From the NCBI GenBank assembly GCA_030950585.1, contig JAUZRG010000092.1, positions 1 through 45,654 on the forward strand: a stretch of DNA of 45,654 nucleotides, read 5' to 3'. Source of the DNA: Mariprofundaceae bacterium. GTDB taxonomy: Bacteria; Pseudomonadota; Zetaproteobacteria; Mariprofundales; Mariprofundaceae. Shown piece after piece: positions 7,394 to 17,200 of the stretch. A program made the translations under genes and the position numbers. The stretch's first letter is position 1, and every line of letters begins with the position of its first letter. Under the pieces are notes generated by a model, which saw only the letters and a program-made list of their open reading frames with translations, searched no databases and was not told where the DNA came from.

Positions 7394-10300
7394 TTACTCA
7401 CGGCGTTGGCCTGCAAATCTAACAAGTGCAATCATCAAGAAAGCCAATAACCAAAACCATGTATTGTTGTTGGACTCTGCGGGTAATAAACAACCTTTAC
7501 CGGGTGGTTGGATGAACGGTGCAGCACCGACCACAGGGGTGACGGGGATATTGTCGATGGCAACGGAGACAGGATCAACAATCACACCATTGGCCACACC
7601 ATCTAAATCGGTGAGTGGATCGCCATCGGTCAAGGTCATGTCGATGGTGTTGCCATTAACGGTGACCCATGTTGATGCAGGTAGGGCAATATAGTTACCA
7701 CCCATATCGACTTTGAATAACTTCACGGTGCCTGCAAGTGGGGAGGAGAAGGTCAAGCGGATGGTGGTGCTTTGACCCACTGCAACCGTGGTTGCATACG
7801 ATAGGTTGCCGTAAGGGAAGCTATAGGTGCTGATGGGTGCGTTTACACCCAGTGGGGCGTAAGCCACTTGGGTTAATGTTTGGCCTGCACTGTAAATATC
7901 CACGGTGCCATTGACGATATTCATGCCTTTGGCAATGGCTGCGTTGTTGGCATTGTTGCCAGCTTCCAATACATCGGGGAGACCATCTAAATCGGTGTCG
8001 GTGGGGGCGTTAACATTGCCAATTTCAACCCAATCCAGAATGCCATCACCATCACTGTCTAAGGTGTTGCTGTAAGGATCAATGCCGATTGCAAGTGATT
8101 GGGAAAAGCTTAAGCCTGTACCTGAAGGTGCAAGTATGTTGGCTGCTCCAGCGATAAAGGCTGAGACGGTCACGGTGCTAGTGGCTGAGCCTGTGTTGTT
8201 GGCTGAATCGGTGGCCGCATAGGTCACGGTGGTTGTGCCCACAGGGAAGGTGGCTGGCGCATTGTGGGTCACCGTGGTGTAAGGATCGACATCATCCACA
8301 GCTGTAGCACTGGCTAAGATGAGTTTCAAAATAGCGAGCGTTGCGGCTGTACCATTGGCGGAACCTGCACTCACCGTGATGTTGTTGGGTGCTGTCACCA
8401 CTGGCGGGGTTTGATTGATGAAAGGATCAACACGAATATTGGCTGTTGCGCTGGATGCATTTTGTTGATTATCCACACTGTTGAATGTAATCACGGTTGT
8501 GCCCACAACAAAAAGTTGGGGGGCATTGTTGCTGAGGCTTGGCTTGGGATCCATGTTGTCCACAGTGGTGGCTGCATTTAAAAAAGCGGCAATGGTTGGG
8601 TTGGTGATGCTGGTACCTGTGGCTGTGGTGGAGGCAACATAAATATCAACAGGTAAGTTGATGGTTGGCGCAAACACATCCATATAAGGTGAGATGACAA
8701 CCGTACCCACGGCAACGCCAGTGTTGCCCGCAATATCGGTGGCATAAAAATCAATGGGTGTCGCTCCGACTTGGAAAAGGGTCGGTGGGTTGATGGCATT
8801 AACGGTGACAGAAGGATCAAGGTTGTCGGTGGCTGTACCGGCGTTGATAAAGGCCGCAATGCTCACATGTGTGGCGGGTGTACCTGCGATTGAAACCGCT
8901 GGCAGTGTTAAGGTATTGGGTGCTTGAACCACAGGTGCGATGGTATCGACAAAAGCCAATACTGTGACCGTGGCGGGTAGTAAGCTTTGGTTGGTCATGG
9001 CATCGGTGGCATAAAAATCAACGATGGTGGCTCCGATAGGAAAACGCACAGGTGCGGTGTTCATCACTGTCAGGTTGCCATCGACATTATCCAAGGCAGT
9101 CGCCGTATTAAAAAAGGCGGTGAGCGAGGCATCATTGGCTAAGGTGCCATAAGAATCAATGGCAGCAATGGTGATGTTGGCGGGCACGGTCAAGACAGGT
9201 GCAACATGATCGATATAAGCAAGCACAGTCACATTGGCTGTGGCACTGCTTAGGTTGTTGGCTGCATCGGTGGCTTGGAAAGTCACAGCGGTGGTGCTTC
9301 CTGCTGCAAAGAGGGTGGGTGCATTATAAGGCGAGGCTGCCAAGGCACCATCGACATTATCAAGCGCGCTTGCGCCATTGAAAAAGGCGGTAATATAAGG
9401 ATCGGTCGCAAGGGTTCCTGTGGGAGATGCTGCGGTGACGCTAATGGCTTGGGGCAAGGTTAATATGGGAGCAATCACATCAATATAGGCTGCAATGGTG
9501 ATATTGGCGGTTGCTGTGCCGAGATTGCCCACCGCATCGGTGGCATGAAAGCTGATCGGTGTAACCGTACCAGCAGCAAACAAGGTGGGAGCATTGTATG
9601 GCGAAGCAGCCAAGACACCATCAATATTATCAAGTGCAGTGGCAGCATTTAAAAAGGTTGTGATATAAGGGTCTGTTGCCAGTGTGCCTGTTGGGTTTGT
9701 GGCTGCGACCGTGATCGCTAGCGGGGGACTGACAACAGGGGCTCTGGTGTCGGAACTCACAACCACCAGACTGCTTGCAAAACCAGCGTTGCCAGTTTTG
9801 TCGGTGGCGATGAAATTCACTAACGTGCTGCCAATCGGAAAAAGAGCTGGGGCATTATAAGGTGAAACGGCTAAACCAATATCGACATCATCGAGGGCAC
9901 TGGCTGTTGCAAAACGCGCGACAATACGGGGATCTGTGGCACTCAAACCATTCGTGTTGTTCAAGGTAACATAAAGATCAATGGGGGCCGTGACCACGGG
10001 AGCGGTGACATCAATCCAGCGGGTGACATCTAACGGGTAGGCATCAATAGTGAGGGCACTAGCAGCGATTTGTGCTGTGCTGGCATTGGGGTTCCAGTTA
10101 TCAGGGTGACCATCGGCATCGGTATCAAGTGAGGCAGCTGGATCAAGGTTAAAGGCATCGACATGGGTTAAGCCTGTGGTTGAGTTCGCGGCACTCATGC
10201 CAAAAGTCCAGTTATTGGGAAAATGATCATTGTCGCTATCCAAACTGGCTGCGATATCGGTGGGAAAGGCATCGCTGGCATCAGATACTTGATCACCATC

Positions 10301-12391
10301 GGTGTCGATGTTCGTGGATGCTGTGCCTGTGAGATAGGTTTGGATGGTATAAGCTGTATTGGCAGCTTTGGTGGTGTTGGATACCGCAATGAAATACGTG
10401 CCTGCACTTGGGGTTAAAATACTGATGCGTTCCATACCATCGCTGCGTGCTGACGTTAGGGTGTAGGCATCTTGGGCAGGGCGACTGCCAAATTTAGCAC
10501 TTAAATCAATATTGGCTGCGGATGTGGTGGCAATCACGAGTTCGGGCATATTGGTAGGAACTTGCACATGAAAATAATGCACATCGTCTTGGCCATCGAG
10601 TTGAATGGTATTTTGTGTCACACGGCCATCGCTCATTAAACCACCGATTTCAATTTCAAATGGGCGTGTGACGGTGTAATTGGTGGCATTGATGGTGAGG
10701 CTAAGGGGTAGGCGATAATGCTGGCTTAAGTTGGCGGCTAAACTCAAATTGAAAGCTGTCGCTGAAGCTGTGTTGGCACCTGTGGCTAAATTGGGATAAG
10801 TCACGGTGGGATTGTTGATGGTCACATTTAGGTCTGCACTGCTTAAGGTCGCTGAAATCACCGTGGTATTTTGCCAGATGTTTTCAAGGTCAACCCATAA
10901 ATTAACTGTTTCACCTGCATCCAATTGGCCATTGTTGTTGGCAGCCAAATCATCAATGCGGACTTGGCGAATGACGAGCACAGGTTGCGTGACCACACTT
11001 AAAGCGCCTGTGGCATCGGCATGGCCACCTGTGGCTGTGAGGCCTTTGCGTGATGTCGTGAGTTGATTGGCGGCTAAGCCTGCGGCGGCCATGATACGGC
11101 CTTTCATTTCTTGGGCTGTGGCGGCGGGATTAAAGGTTTTGATCAAGCCAGCAATACCTGCCACATAAGGTGCAGACATTGAGCTACCATTCATAAAACC
11201 ATAGCTTAAACCGTTTTGTTTGTTGTTGGCATAGAGTGCAGAAGTCGCGGGGTGCAGGGTGGTGTAGATAGACGTTCCTGGTGCGGCAAGGTCAACAGAA
11301 GAAAGACCAAATTGGCTCCATGTGCTTAAATTGTTGTTGGCTGTAGAAGCGGCAACACTCAAGATATTGTTTAAATCATAAGAAGAAGGGTAATCGGCCG
11401 TATCATCATTGTTGTTCTCATTGTTGCCAGCAGCGGCAACAACTAAAATACCTGCGGCTTGCAAGCGTGTGAAGGCAGCGAGTTCAGCTTGAGAAAACTG
11501 TCCTCCACCAAAACTAATATTAACAATGGTGACCCCTTGTGCGATGGCATAATCAATGGCGGCAATTTCACTGGCAACATCCAGACTGATGCGCAAAGGC
11601 ATGATGCGTGTTGTCCAGTTTACGCCTGCAATACCAAGACCATTATTACCCACAGCACCAATCACACCAGCCACAGCCGTACCATGACCATCGCCATAAA
11701 TATCGACACCAGAAGGATCAGCATCATTGGCATAAAAATCCCAGCCATGAATATCATCAATAAAGCCATTCAGATCATTATCAAGGCCATCACCAGCAAC
11801 TTCAGTGGGACTCAGCCAAATGTTGGCGGCTAAATCAGGGTGAAGCATATCAACACCATCATCTAAAACGGCAATGACGACTGCTGTACTACCTGTGTTG
11901 TTGGCCCAAGCGGTGGGCAACTTCATATCCACACCCACAGTGCCATTAAATGCTGCGCCGACTTCACTATAGGCATCATTGATCAATTGGCCTGTGTTGG
12001 ATAAGGCCCATTGTTGGTTAAATAAGGGGTCAGTAGGCAATAGGCTAGGGTAGCGTTGGTAATTGGGTTCGGCATAGCTGATATTGCCTAAGGCAATCAG
12101 CTGATTAATAATCGTTTGAAGGTTGCTATTGGCAGGAAGTTTCCATTTTTCTAAGCCTGTGACACTTGAAAGAACACTCGCATTGGCTTGCAGGGTAGTC
12201 TGCAATAAAAGACGTTGTTGTGCGGTTGCTTGAACATTAAACTGTACCAGTAATTCGTCTGGAACATAGTTTTGAACATTGTTGAGCACAGCAGCATGTG
12301 TTTGGTAGGCGAATAAAAAGCAGAAAAGAATAGAAAAACAAATGTTTTTTGTTGTGAGTAATAGAGATGAAGCAGCTTGCCACGGTCGCAT
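7394..12391 (-). CDS. Secreted subtilisin-like (S8) serine protease with HYR-like repeats and C-terminal anchor
   Basis: A 1665-residue exported protein. Order: signal peptide (1-33, ending THA); inhibitory propeptide with a PDELLVQF start; S8 catalytic domain with Asp near 177 (AVLDDGVD), His near 236 (DGHGTAVAG) and Ser near 402 (NGSSMSAPY); a pre-peptidase-like beta domain around 590-690; DxDxD calcium-type repeats around 695-790; seven HYR-like beta-sandwich repeats of about 88 residues (about 790-1412); a thrombospondin-3-like DSDGDGILD segment; a choice-of-anchor-U-like domain (LTDGDPLTDLDGVANGVIVDP); then GKGCLLPAE, one transmembrane helix and RRE. That tail is a Cys-containing sorting signal of the CTERM kind, so the protein is probably surface-displayed. 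A GGGG ribosome site precedes the ATG. Confidence 0.88.
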   Translation of the reverse strand: MRPWQAASSLLLTTKNICFSILFCFLFAYQTHAAVLNNVQNYVPDELLVQFNVQATAQQRLLLQTTLQANASVLSSVTGLEKWKLPANSNLQTIINQLIALGNISYAEPNYQRYPSLLPTDPLFNQQWALSNTGQLINDAYSEVGAAFNGTVGVDMKLPTAWANNTGSTAVVIAVLDDGVDMLHPDLAANIWLSPTEVAGDGLDNDLNGFIDDIHGWDFYANDADPSGVDIYGDGHGTAVAGVIGAVGNNGLGIAGVNWTTRIMPLRISLDVASEIAAIDYAIAQGVTIVNISFGGGQFSQAELAAFTRLQAAGILVVAAAGNNENNNDDTADYPSSYDLNNILSVAASTANNNLSTWSQFGLSSVDLAAPGTSIYTTLHPATSALYANNKQNGLSYGFMNGSSMSAPYVAGIAGLIKTFNPAATAQEMKGRIMAAAGLAANQLTTSRKGLTATGGHADATGALSVVTQPVLVIRQVRIDDLAANNNGQLDAGETVNLWVDLENIWQNTTVISATLSSADLNVTINNPTVTYPNLATGANTASATAFNLSLAANLSQHYRLPLSLTINATNYTVTRPFEIEIGGLMSDGRVTQNTIQLDGQDDVHYFHVQVPTNMPELVIATTSAANIDLSAKFGSRPAQDAYTLTSARSDGMERISILTPSAGTYFIAVSNTTKAANTAYTIQTYLTGTASTNIDTDGDQVSDASDAFPTDIAASLDSDNDHFPNNWTFGMSAANSTTGLTHVDAFNLDPAASLDTDADGHPDNWNPNASTAQIAASALTIDAYPLDVTRWIDVTAPVVTAPIDLYVTLNNTNGLSATDPRIVARFATASALDDVDIGLAVSPYNAPALFPIGSTLVNFIATDKTGNAGFASSLVVVSSDTRAPVVSPPLAITVAATNPTGTLATDPYITTFLNAATALDNIDGVLAASPYNAPTLFAAGTVTPISFHATDAVGNLGTATANITIAAYIDVIAPILTLPQAISVTAASPTGTLATDPYITAFFNGASALDNVDGALAASPYNAPTLFAAGSTTAVTFQATDAANNLSSATANVTVLAYIDHVAPVLTVPANITIAAIDSYGTLANDASLTAFFNTATALDNVDGNLTVMNTAPVRFPIGATIVDFYATDAMTNQSLLPATVTVLAFVDTIAPVVQAPNTLTLPAVSIAGTPATHVSIAAFINAGTATDNLDPSVTVNAINPPTLFQVGATPIDFYATDIAGNTGVAVGTVVISPYMDVFAPTINLPVDIYVASTTATGTSITNPTIAAFLNAATTVDNMDPKPSLSNNAPQLFVVGTTVITFNSVDNQQNASSATANIRVDPFINQTPPVVTAPNNITVSAGSANGTAATLAILKLILASATAVDDVDPYTTVTHNAPATFPVGTTTVTYAATDSANNTGSATSTVTVSAFIAGAANILAPSGTGLSFSQSLAIGIDPYSNTLDSDGDGILDWVEIGNVNAPTDTDLDGLPDVLEAGNNANNAAIAKGMNIVNGTVDIYSAGQTLTQVAYAPLGVNAPISTYSFPYGNLSYATTVAVGQSTTIRLTFSSPLAGTVKLFKVDMGGNYIALPASTWVTVNGNTIDMTLTDGDPLTDLDGVANGVIVDPVSVAIDNIPVTPVVGAAPFIQPPGKGCLLPAESNNNTWFWLLAFLMIALVRFAGQRRE
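8150..10010 (-). repeat. Seven tandem HYR-like repeat units within the protease gene
   Basis: Seven units of roughly 260-265 bp encode beta-sandwich repeats. Each begins with a [AP]PVVxxP-like strand and contains a TALDNxD segment and a FxATDxxGN segment. Units 2 and 3 are nearly identical in protein (TGTLATDPYIT..., SPYNAPTLFAAG) and clearly similar in DNA (around 9310-9440 and 9590-9700), pointing to recent duplication. Such units act as stalks or adhesive modules on secreted bacterial proteins. Confidence 0.8.
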
Positions 12392-12517
12392 GGTATTTTC
12401 CCCTTAAGCAATTAAAAATCCAATTTAATCGCTAAACTTATGGTTTTACTAAAAGTAAGCAATGACTTTTCTTGAGGTGTGATGGGTATATCAAGGCTAT
12501 TTAGACGCTAATTTCCT

Positions 12518-12540
12518 TAAAAAGCATGGTGTTCAATGCT
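12518..12540 (-). terminator. Weak rho-independent terminator of the transporter gene
   Basis: Reading the minus strand, AGCAT pairs with ATGCT across an eight-base loop and five Ts follow. It overlaps the last codons and stop of the transporter gene. The five-pair stem is short, so activity is doubtful. The remaining bases up to the protease start at 12391 show no other clear signal except its ribosome site. Confidence 0.4.
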
Positions 12541-13414
12541 TTACAAAATAATACCGACCTAAAACGACGGTCAAGATGCCGCCCAAAACGAGTAAGCTAG
12601 AAAAGATAAGCCGTGTCGTGATTGCTTCAGACACAAAGAGAACACCACCCATCGCCGCAATGATTGGAACGGATAACTGGACGACTGCCGCCTCAGTTGT
12701 AGATAGGCCAGCCAATGCCATATACCAAATGGTGTAACCTACCGCTGAGGCAAGTGCACCAGACATCACAGCCAACACAAATCCTTCAAGCGAAAGATGA
12801 ATGCTTAGTATCGCAATCAAGGCGAGCACGACCACGAAAGGAGCCGTCAGCTTGAAATTAGCAGCCGTATCTCTGAGTGGGTTCGTTGATCCACGACCAG
12901 CCAGTGAATAAGCTCCCCATGCAATGCCAGATACGCCCATTAAACAGAAACCAAAGATGCTGGGTGTTGTCATGGTGGGGTAGACCAAATACACAAGCCC
13001 AGTGAAGGAAATGGCGATTCCCAACCATTCCGATATGTGTAATTTATTGCCATTGATGATGCTGGCAATGATCATGGTTAACTGAACCGCACCAAACAAC
13101 ACAAGTGCGCCCGTTCCAGTGTCTAATGTCACGTAGGCGAATGAAAATGTGACAGCATATAAAAATAGCGTTAAAGCAGCCCACCAGCTACCATTTTTCG
13201 TTTCAGCGATGTCCTTTATTTTTGTTTTCTTGAGGTTAAGGAGAATCACAAACATGGCGATGCCAGACAGCAGGCGGATGACTGTAAAGCTTGATGCGTC
13301 AATGGTCTGATCTTTCAATGCCATGCGGCACAACACAGAGTTTGCCGCAAATGCAATTAACGCCGTGATGGTGTACCCGAAGGTCTTCATATCTCTAGGT
13401 AGGATTTCGCTCAC
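12533..13414 (-). CDS. DMT/EamA-family drug-metabolite transporter
   Basis: A 293-residue inner-membrane protein with about ten hydrophobic helices in two EamA halves (about residues 12-140 and 150-288), the arrangement of the drug/metabolite transporter superfamily. Members export amino acids, sugars or drugs, and the substrate cannot be read from sequence. The start is a GTG at 13414 chosen because a perfect AGGAGG lies seven bases upstream. A downstream ATG (13390) has no such site. It stands alone on the minus strand, 44 bases from the exported cassette. Confidence 0.88.
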   Translation of the reverse strand: MSEILPRDMKTFGYTITALIAFAANSVLCRMALKDQTIDASSFTVIRLLSGIAMFVILLNLKKTKIKDIAETKNGSWWAALTLFLYAVTFSFAYVTLDTGTGALVLFGAVQLTMIIASIINGNKLHISEWLGIAISFTGLVYLVYPTMTTPSIFGFCLMGVSGIAWGAYSLAGRGSTNPLRDTAANFKLTAPFVVVLALIAILSIHLSLEGFVLAVMSGALASAVGYTIWYMALAGLSTTEAAVVQLSVPIIAAMGGVLFVSEAITTRLIFSSLLVLGGILTVVLGRYYFVKH

Positions 13415-13458
13415 AAAAACACCTCCTGTTGAATAAGGTTAAAAAACAATGAGGAATC

Positions 13459-14238
13459 CTAATCTTCCTGAAACTTTTGATCATAAGCCGCTTGCCACTC
13501 TTGGGTGCTGCTACCTGTTTCTAGCTCGATACCTATTAATTGCGTTAAGGCTTGATCAAACACGTCTTGATTGAATACGGCTTGTTCTCTTGCTTGCAAA
13601 AGAATGGGGAAGTCAATTTGGTGCTGACCGTGTGTTGCCAGTGTTCCTGCGAGTTTTGCAGCGGTTAAATGATTGGCTTCTTGCACCAATTTCCGAATAT
13701 TCTTCAGGTCAATAGGTTCTTGTTTTAATGCATGAATGATGCTGATCCCTGGGCCAGATAAGCCCCATGATATCACATAATCTGAGTCTGTGCGTGTGGC
13801 ATGAATCCAGCCAGAATAAGCGATCAATAGACACAAGGCTGTCATGCCAATACTGGAAACGATGCTATAGTGAAATATATGATTTTGATCCCAACGTTGG
13901 CGTGTTTTTTTGCGTAATAACTGTATTGAAAGTTGCAGTGGACCTAATAAAAGGAAGAAGGAAAGAAAGGGCGCAACACCAAGTGCAATTTCGAGGGTAA
14001 GCATACTCAAAGCCAGCACAACGGATAACCAGCCGCGGACGAGAAGTCTGGGTTGAAGTGGGTCTTGACTGGAAATGATGGATGCAGCAACGAACCAAAA
14101 AATGGGAAAAAGTAACCAGACATGTACAGGTGGAAGGACATAATCCACATAAGCCAAGGTGCAGGTTCCACAGCCAAAAGCCGAACCAGGGGAGGTAAGT
14201 AATAAAAAACATAGGAAAATGTATATCTGTTTGGGCAT
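13459..14238 (-). CDS. Inner-membrane protein of unknown function (third gene of exported cassette)
   Basis: A 259-residue protein without a family I recognise. It has a signal peptide or first helix (PKQIYIFLCFLLLTSPGSA), then a CGTC motif (thiol pair) at the exported face, and about four more transmembrane helices over residues 30-155. A soluble helical C-terminal part of about 100 residues follows, with repeated LxxAxxxA patterns. The ATG at 14238 has AAGGAT seven bases upstream and puts the signal peptide at the N-terminus. An earlier in-frame start at 14268 adds ten unlikely residues. It follows the 1754-residue gene after 40 bases. The CGTC could be redox-active or metal-binding; this is untested. 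Confidence 0.65.
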   Translation of the reverse strand: MPKQIYIFLCFLLLTSPGSAFGCGTCTLAYVDYVLPPVHVWLLFPIFWFVAASIISSQDPLQPRLLVRGWLSVVLALSMLTLEIALGVAPFLSFFLLLGPLQLSIQLLRKKTRQRWDQNHIFHYSIVSSIGMTALCLLIAYSGWIHATRTDSDYVISWGLSGPGISIIHALKQEPIDLKNIRKLVQEANHLTAAKLAGTLATHGQHQIDFPILLQAREQAVFNQDVFDQALTQLIGIELETGSSTQEWQAAYDQKFQED

Positions 14239-14278
14239 GATCACTATCCTTGGTGTGCTGTTGAGCATGCACTGTGCT

Positions 14279-17200
14279 TTATTGCATGGGAACTTTCAAT
14301 CGGTAGTGATCATAAAAGTCGAGTTCACCTTTTCTAAAGTCACGCAAGGCACGACCTTCTGAGAAATGCCAAAAAAGTTGTAGGGCGATGCTGCTTTGAT
14401 TTTGGTTAAAGTCATGCGTGAAGCTTAATACCCATGTTAATATGTCAAGATTATCATGCCAAGTTAAGCCATTTAGCGTCACATTAATTTGATGGTTGGT
14501 ATAGGATTTGGCTCTGTTTTTATCTGCACGAAACCAACGCCATTGATACTGTGCTTTGGCTTGCATATCCCCTAAAATTTGATGCCACGACAAACGCAAG
14601 CCCAAGTGATCAGGGTTGAGCAGAAAAAGGTTTTCATTGGAAGTGATAAAGGCATGTGCTTTGAACTGGCTATCCAACCAAGGTTGATAGCGCCAAGTAT
14701 CGGATAACTTCAGGCCATAGAGATGATTGGCTTTGTAGAGGCTAAACACATCACGGTCACTATTGGGGCGGGGTTGATTGAGGTGGCTGAGGTAACGGCC
14801 AAAGAGACTGAACTTAATGCGTTGGCTGTTGTTTTCATCCCATTTTTGTTGATAACTCAAGCCGAGTTGAGTGGTGGCTGACCATGCGGGTTGTTGAAAG
14901 AAACTTGTGCCGCGTAATTCAAGTTGGACGGGCCATGCCAATGCAGTGTAGTTCAATTGACCTTTAAGGCCGAGCACCGAAGCTGTACTATGAGGTCGAA
15001 TAAGCATGGTTTCTTTTTGGTATAAGCGGCGATCCTCATCATAAAAACGATGGCTTAATGATAGCTCTGGAAAAGAGCCCCCTTTGTTTTTCTGGGTGAT
15101 ATCTTCTTGTTGTAGGTTTTGATTGATCCATGCAAGACCTAGACTCCAAGTGCCATCTTCTTGGCCGCCCAATTCAAAATTATTTTGAGGGATGTGCTGT
15201 TGTTGCGTGCTCTTTTTGAGTTTAAGCAAGTTTTGCGCGGCTTGAGGGCTTGGTGGGGCTTTGATGATGTGGATGCTGGTGGGGTTTGTCTCAACTTTTG
15301 GCATCAATTGATAAATACGATACAAGGCATGATCGGATGTGGTGCTGAGTTCTATGTCGTGCCAACCTTCAGACACGGCATGGTATTGGCTATGGGTTCG
15401 ACCTTTTTTGTAAAGGTCTATGCGTAACCATTGCGGGCCGCGCATATTGAGATGAATGGACTCATCGGCTGTGGCAACATGGTAAAGGCGTTCATATTGA
15501 TTGGGAATAAGTTTTAGTTGGCCTTTTTGTTGCTCATATACGGTGATTTGAGAAAATTGATTGGGTATAGGGTTGTGGATACCGACCCGAAAAGATTGCT
15601 CTCCTGTGGGAATATGAATGCGCTGACTGCCGTGCTGAAGTACTTTGTCGTTGTCATGGATATCATGGTATTCTAAATCTTGCGCTTGTGCTGGGATAAA
15701 TTCAGGCTGTGTATGCTGACTTTTAACGATGAATGTTTTGGCTCGGTAATTGCGCATGGCAAAGCCTTGTTGGGCATAGCCAAAAATCATAAAGTGTTGA
15801 TCAGAACTCACAGGCATCAACACTTTGCGAATCGCTAAGGCTGGGCTTTCAGGTTTCCAGCCTTGATGGCTGATGCGATGTAAGCCTGCACTTTGTTGCA
15901 CATGTGAAAGTCGCTTCCAATGCCAAGTTTGCTTGAGCCTAGAGATGAGTAGGCTGGACTCATGAAAGTTTGGGTAAGATTTTGCCAAAGCCAAGGCTTG
16001 AACACGTTCTTTTTCTTGTTCGCTTGATTGATGTTCGATACGCCACAGTAATTCGGTTATTTGTTGGCGAATATCGGTTTTATGCGCATGGATGACAGCA
16101 CCATGCTGCCATATGACACCTTCTTGTGTGGGTTCTGGTTTGAGATATACCCGATGACCTGCTTGTGCTTTGTTAGCCGCATGCTTGAGCAAGTCTTGAA
16201 ATGGTGTTTGGGCTGAGGGCTTGGCTATGGCAAGAGGAGATATGATTTCTGTGCTGGGTAATAAAGTGATGCAAGCAGTATGCACACAGGGTTGCCGTGC
16301 TGTGTTCGTCGGGGTTTGCAGAGCTTGTTGTAATGTCTGGCGCGAAAGTGGTGCCAAGACTGAGAGGGGAATATCCGCTTGTTGGCTGAAGATGCCGATC
16401 AACATATCATGTTGTTGGGCTTGCACACGAATCTGATGTAAGCCTGCACCAACATCATAATATATGTGCTCTTGTTGCCCGACTTGTGTTTGAGGGGAGC
16501 CGATGACGTTGAAGAGTTGGCTGGCTTGGTTGTTGGCAATCAGGACATGCGTTTGTTGGTCTTTTTCTTCAATGCTTAACCAATCATTGAGTGGCTCTTG
16601 TTGCGCCTGTGTGTGAATGGGTCTTATTTTTAACCAAAGACGTTTGGGACCCATCACCGTAAAAATCAATGGCGTTTGGCTAGTGGCGCGCACGTTGCTT
16701 ATGATTTTGCCTGTGAGCTTGTTTTGCATGCTCTGTGTGCCTGCAAAACCTTCTATGATGTTGTGTTCTTCTTTCCAGACCTTGAGATCTGGCTGTGACC
16801 ATGTCTCCCATTGTTCTAATATTTTATAGCTGCTTTTCAAATGCGCATGTTGCATTTCATGGCTAATCTTTTGACCTGACTTGAGACTTGTGATGAATGC
16901 TTGACCATCGCGCCCTGCTTGCTGCCAAAATTGAATGGCTAAGTCATACTTTCCTTGGTCTTGAGCGCGCAGTCCACGCCACAATGCCGCATTGTGTGCG
17001 GGCATACGGTTTAGGGTGTCGTTAAAGACTTGCCACCAATGCAGGTGCCAAGCGGCACGCATCAGTTGATCTGTTTGACGTTGGGCGGCTGGTAAGGCCA
17101 GTTGCAGCATCATAACTTTGCGGTATTGACCTTGGTTGAGCCACGCCTGACTCAATGCCAAAGCATGTTGAATACTAGGGTCTCGCATGAAAGCCACCGC

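Noticed and set aside
8150-10010. Regular repeats that could be taken for a CRISPR or satellite array
   Set aside because: Units are about 264 bp, diverged and in frame; they encode protein domains.
11459-11833. Plus-strand frame within the protease gene
   Set aside because: It lies opposite the conserved catalytic domain and has no recognisable product or start signal.
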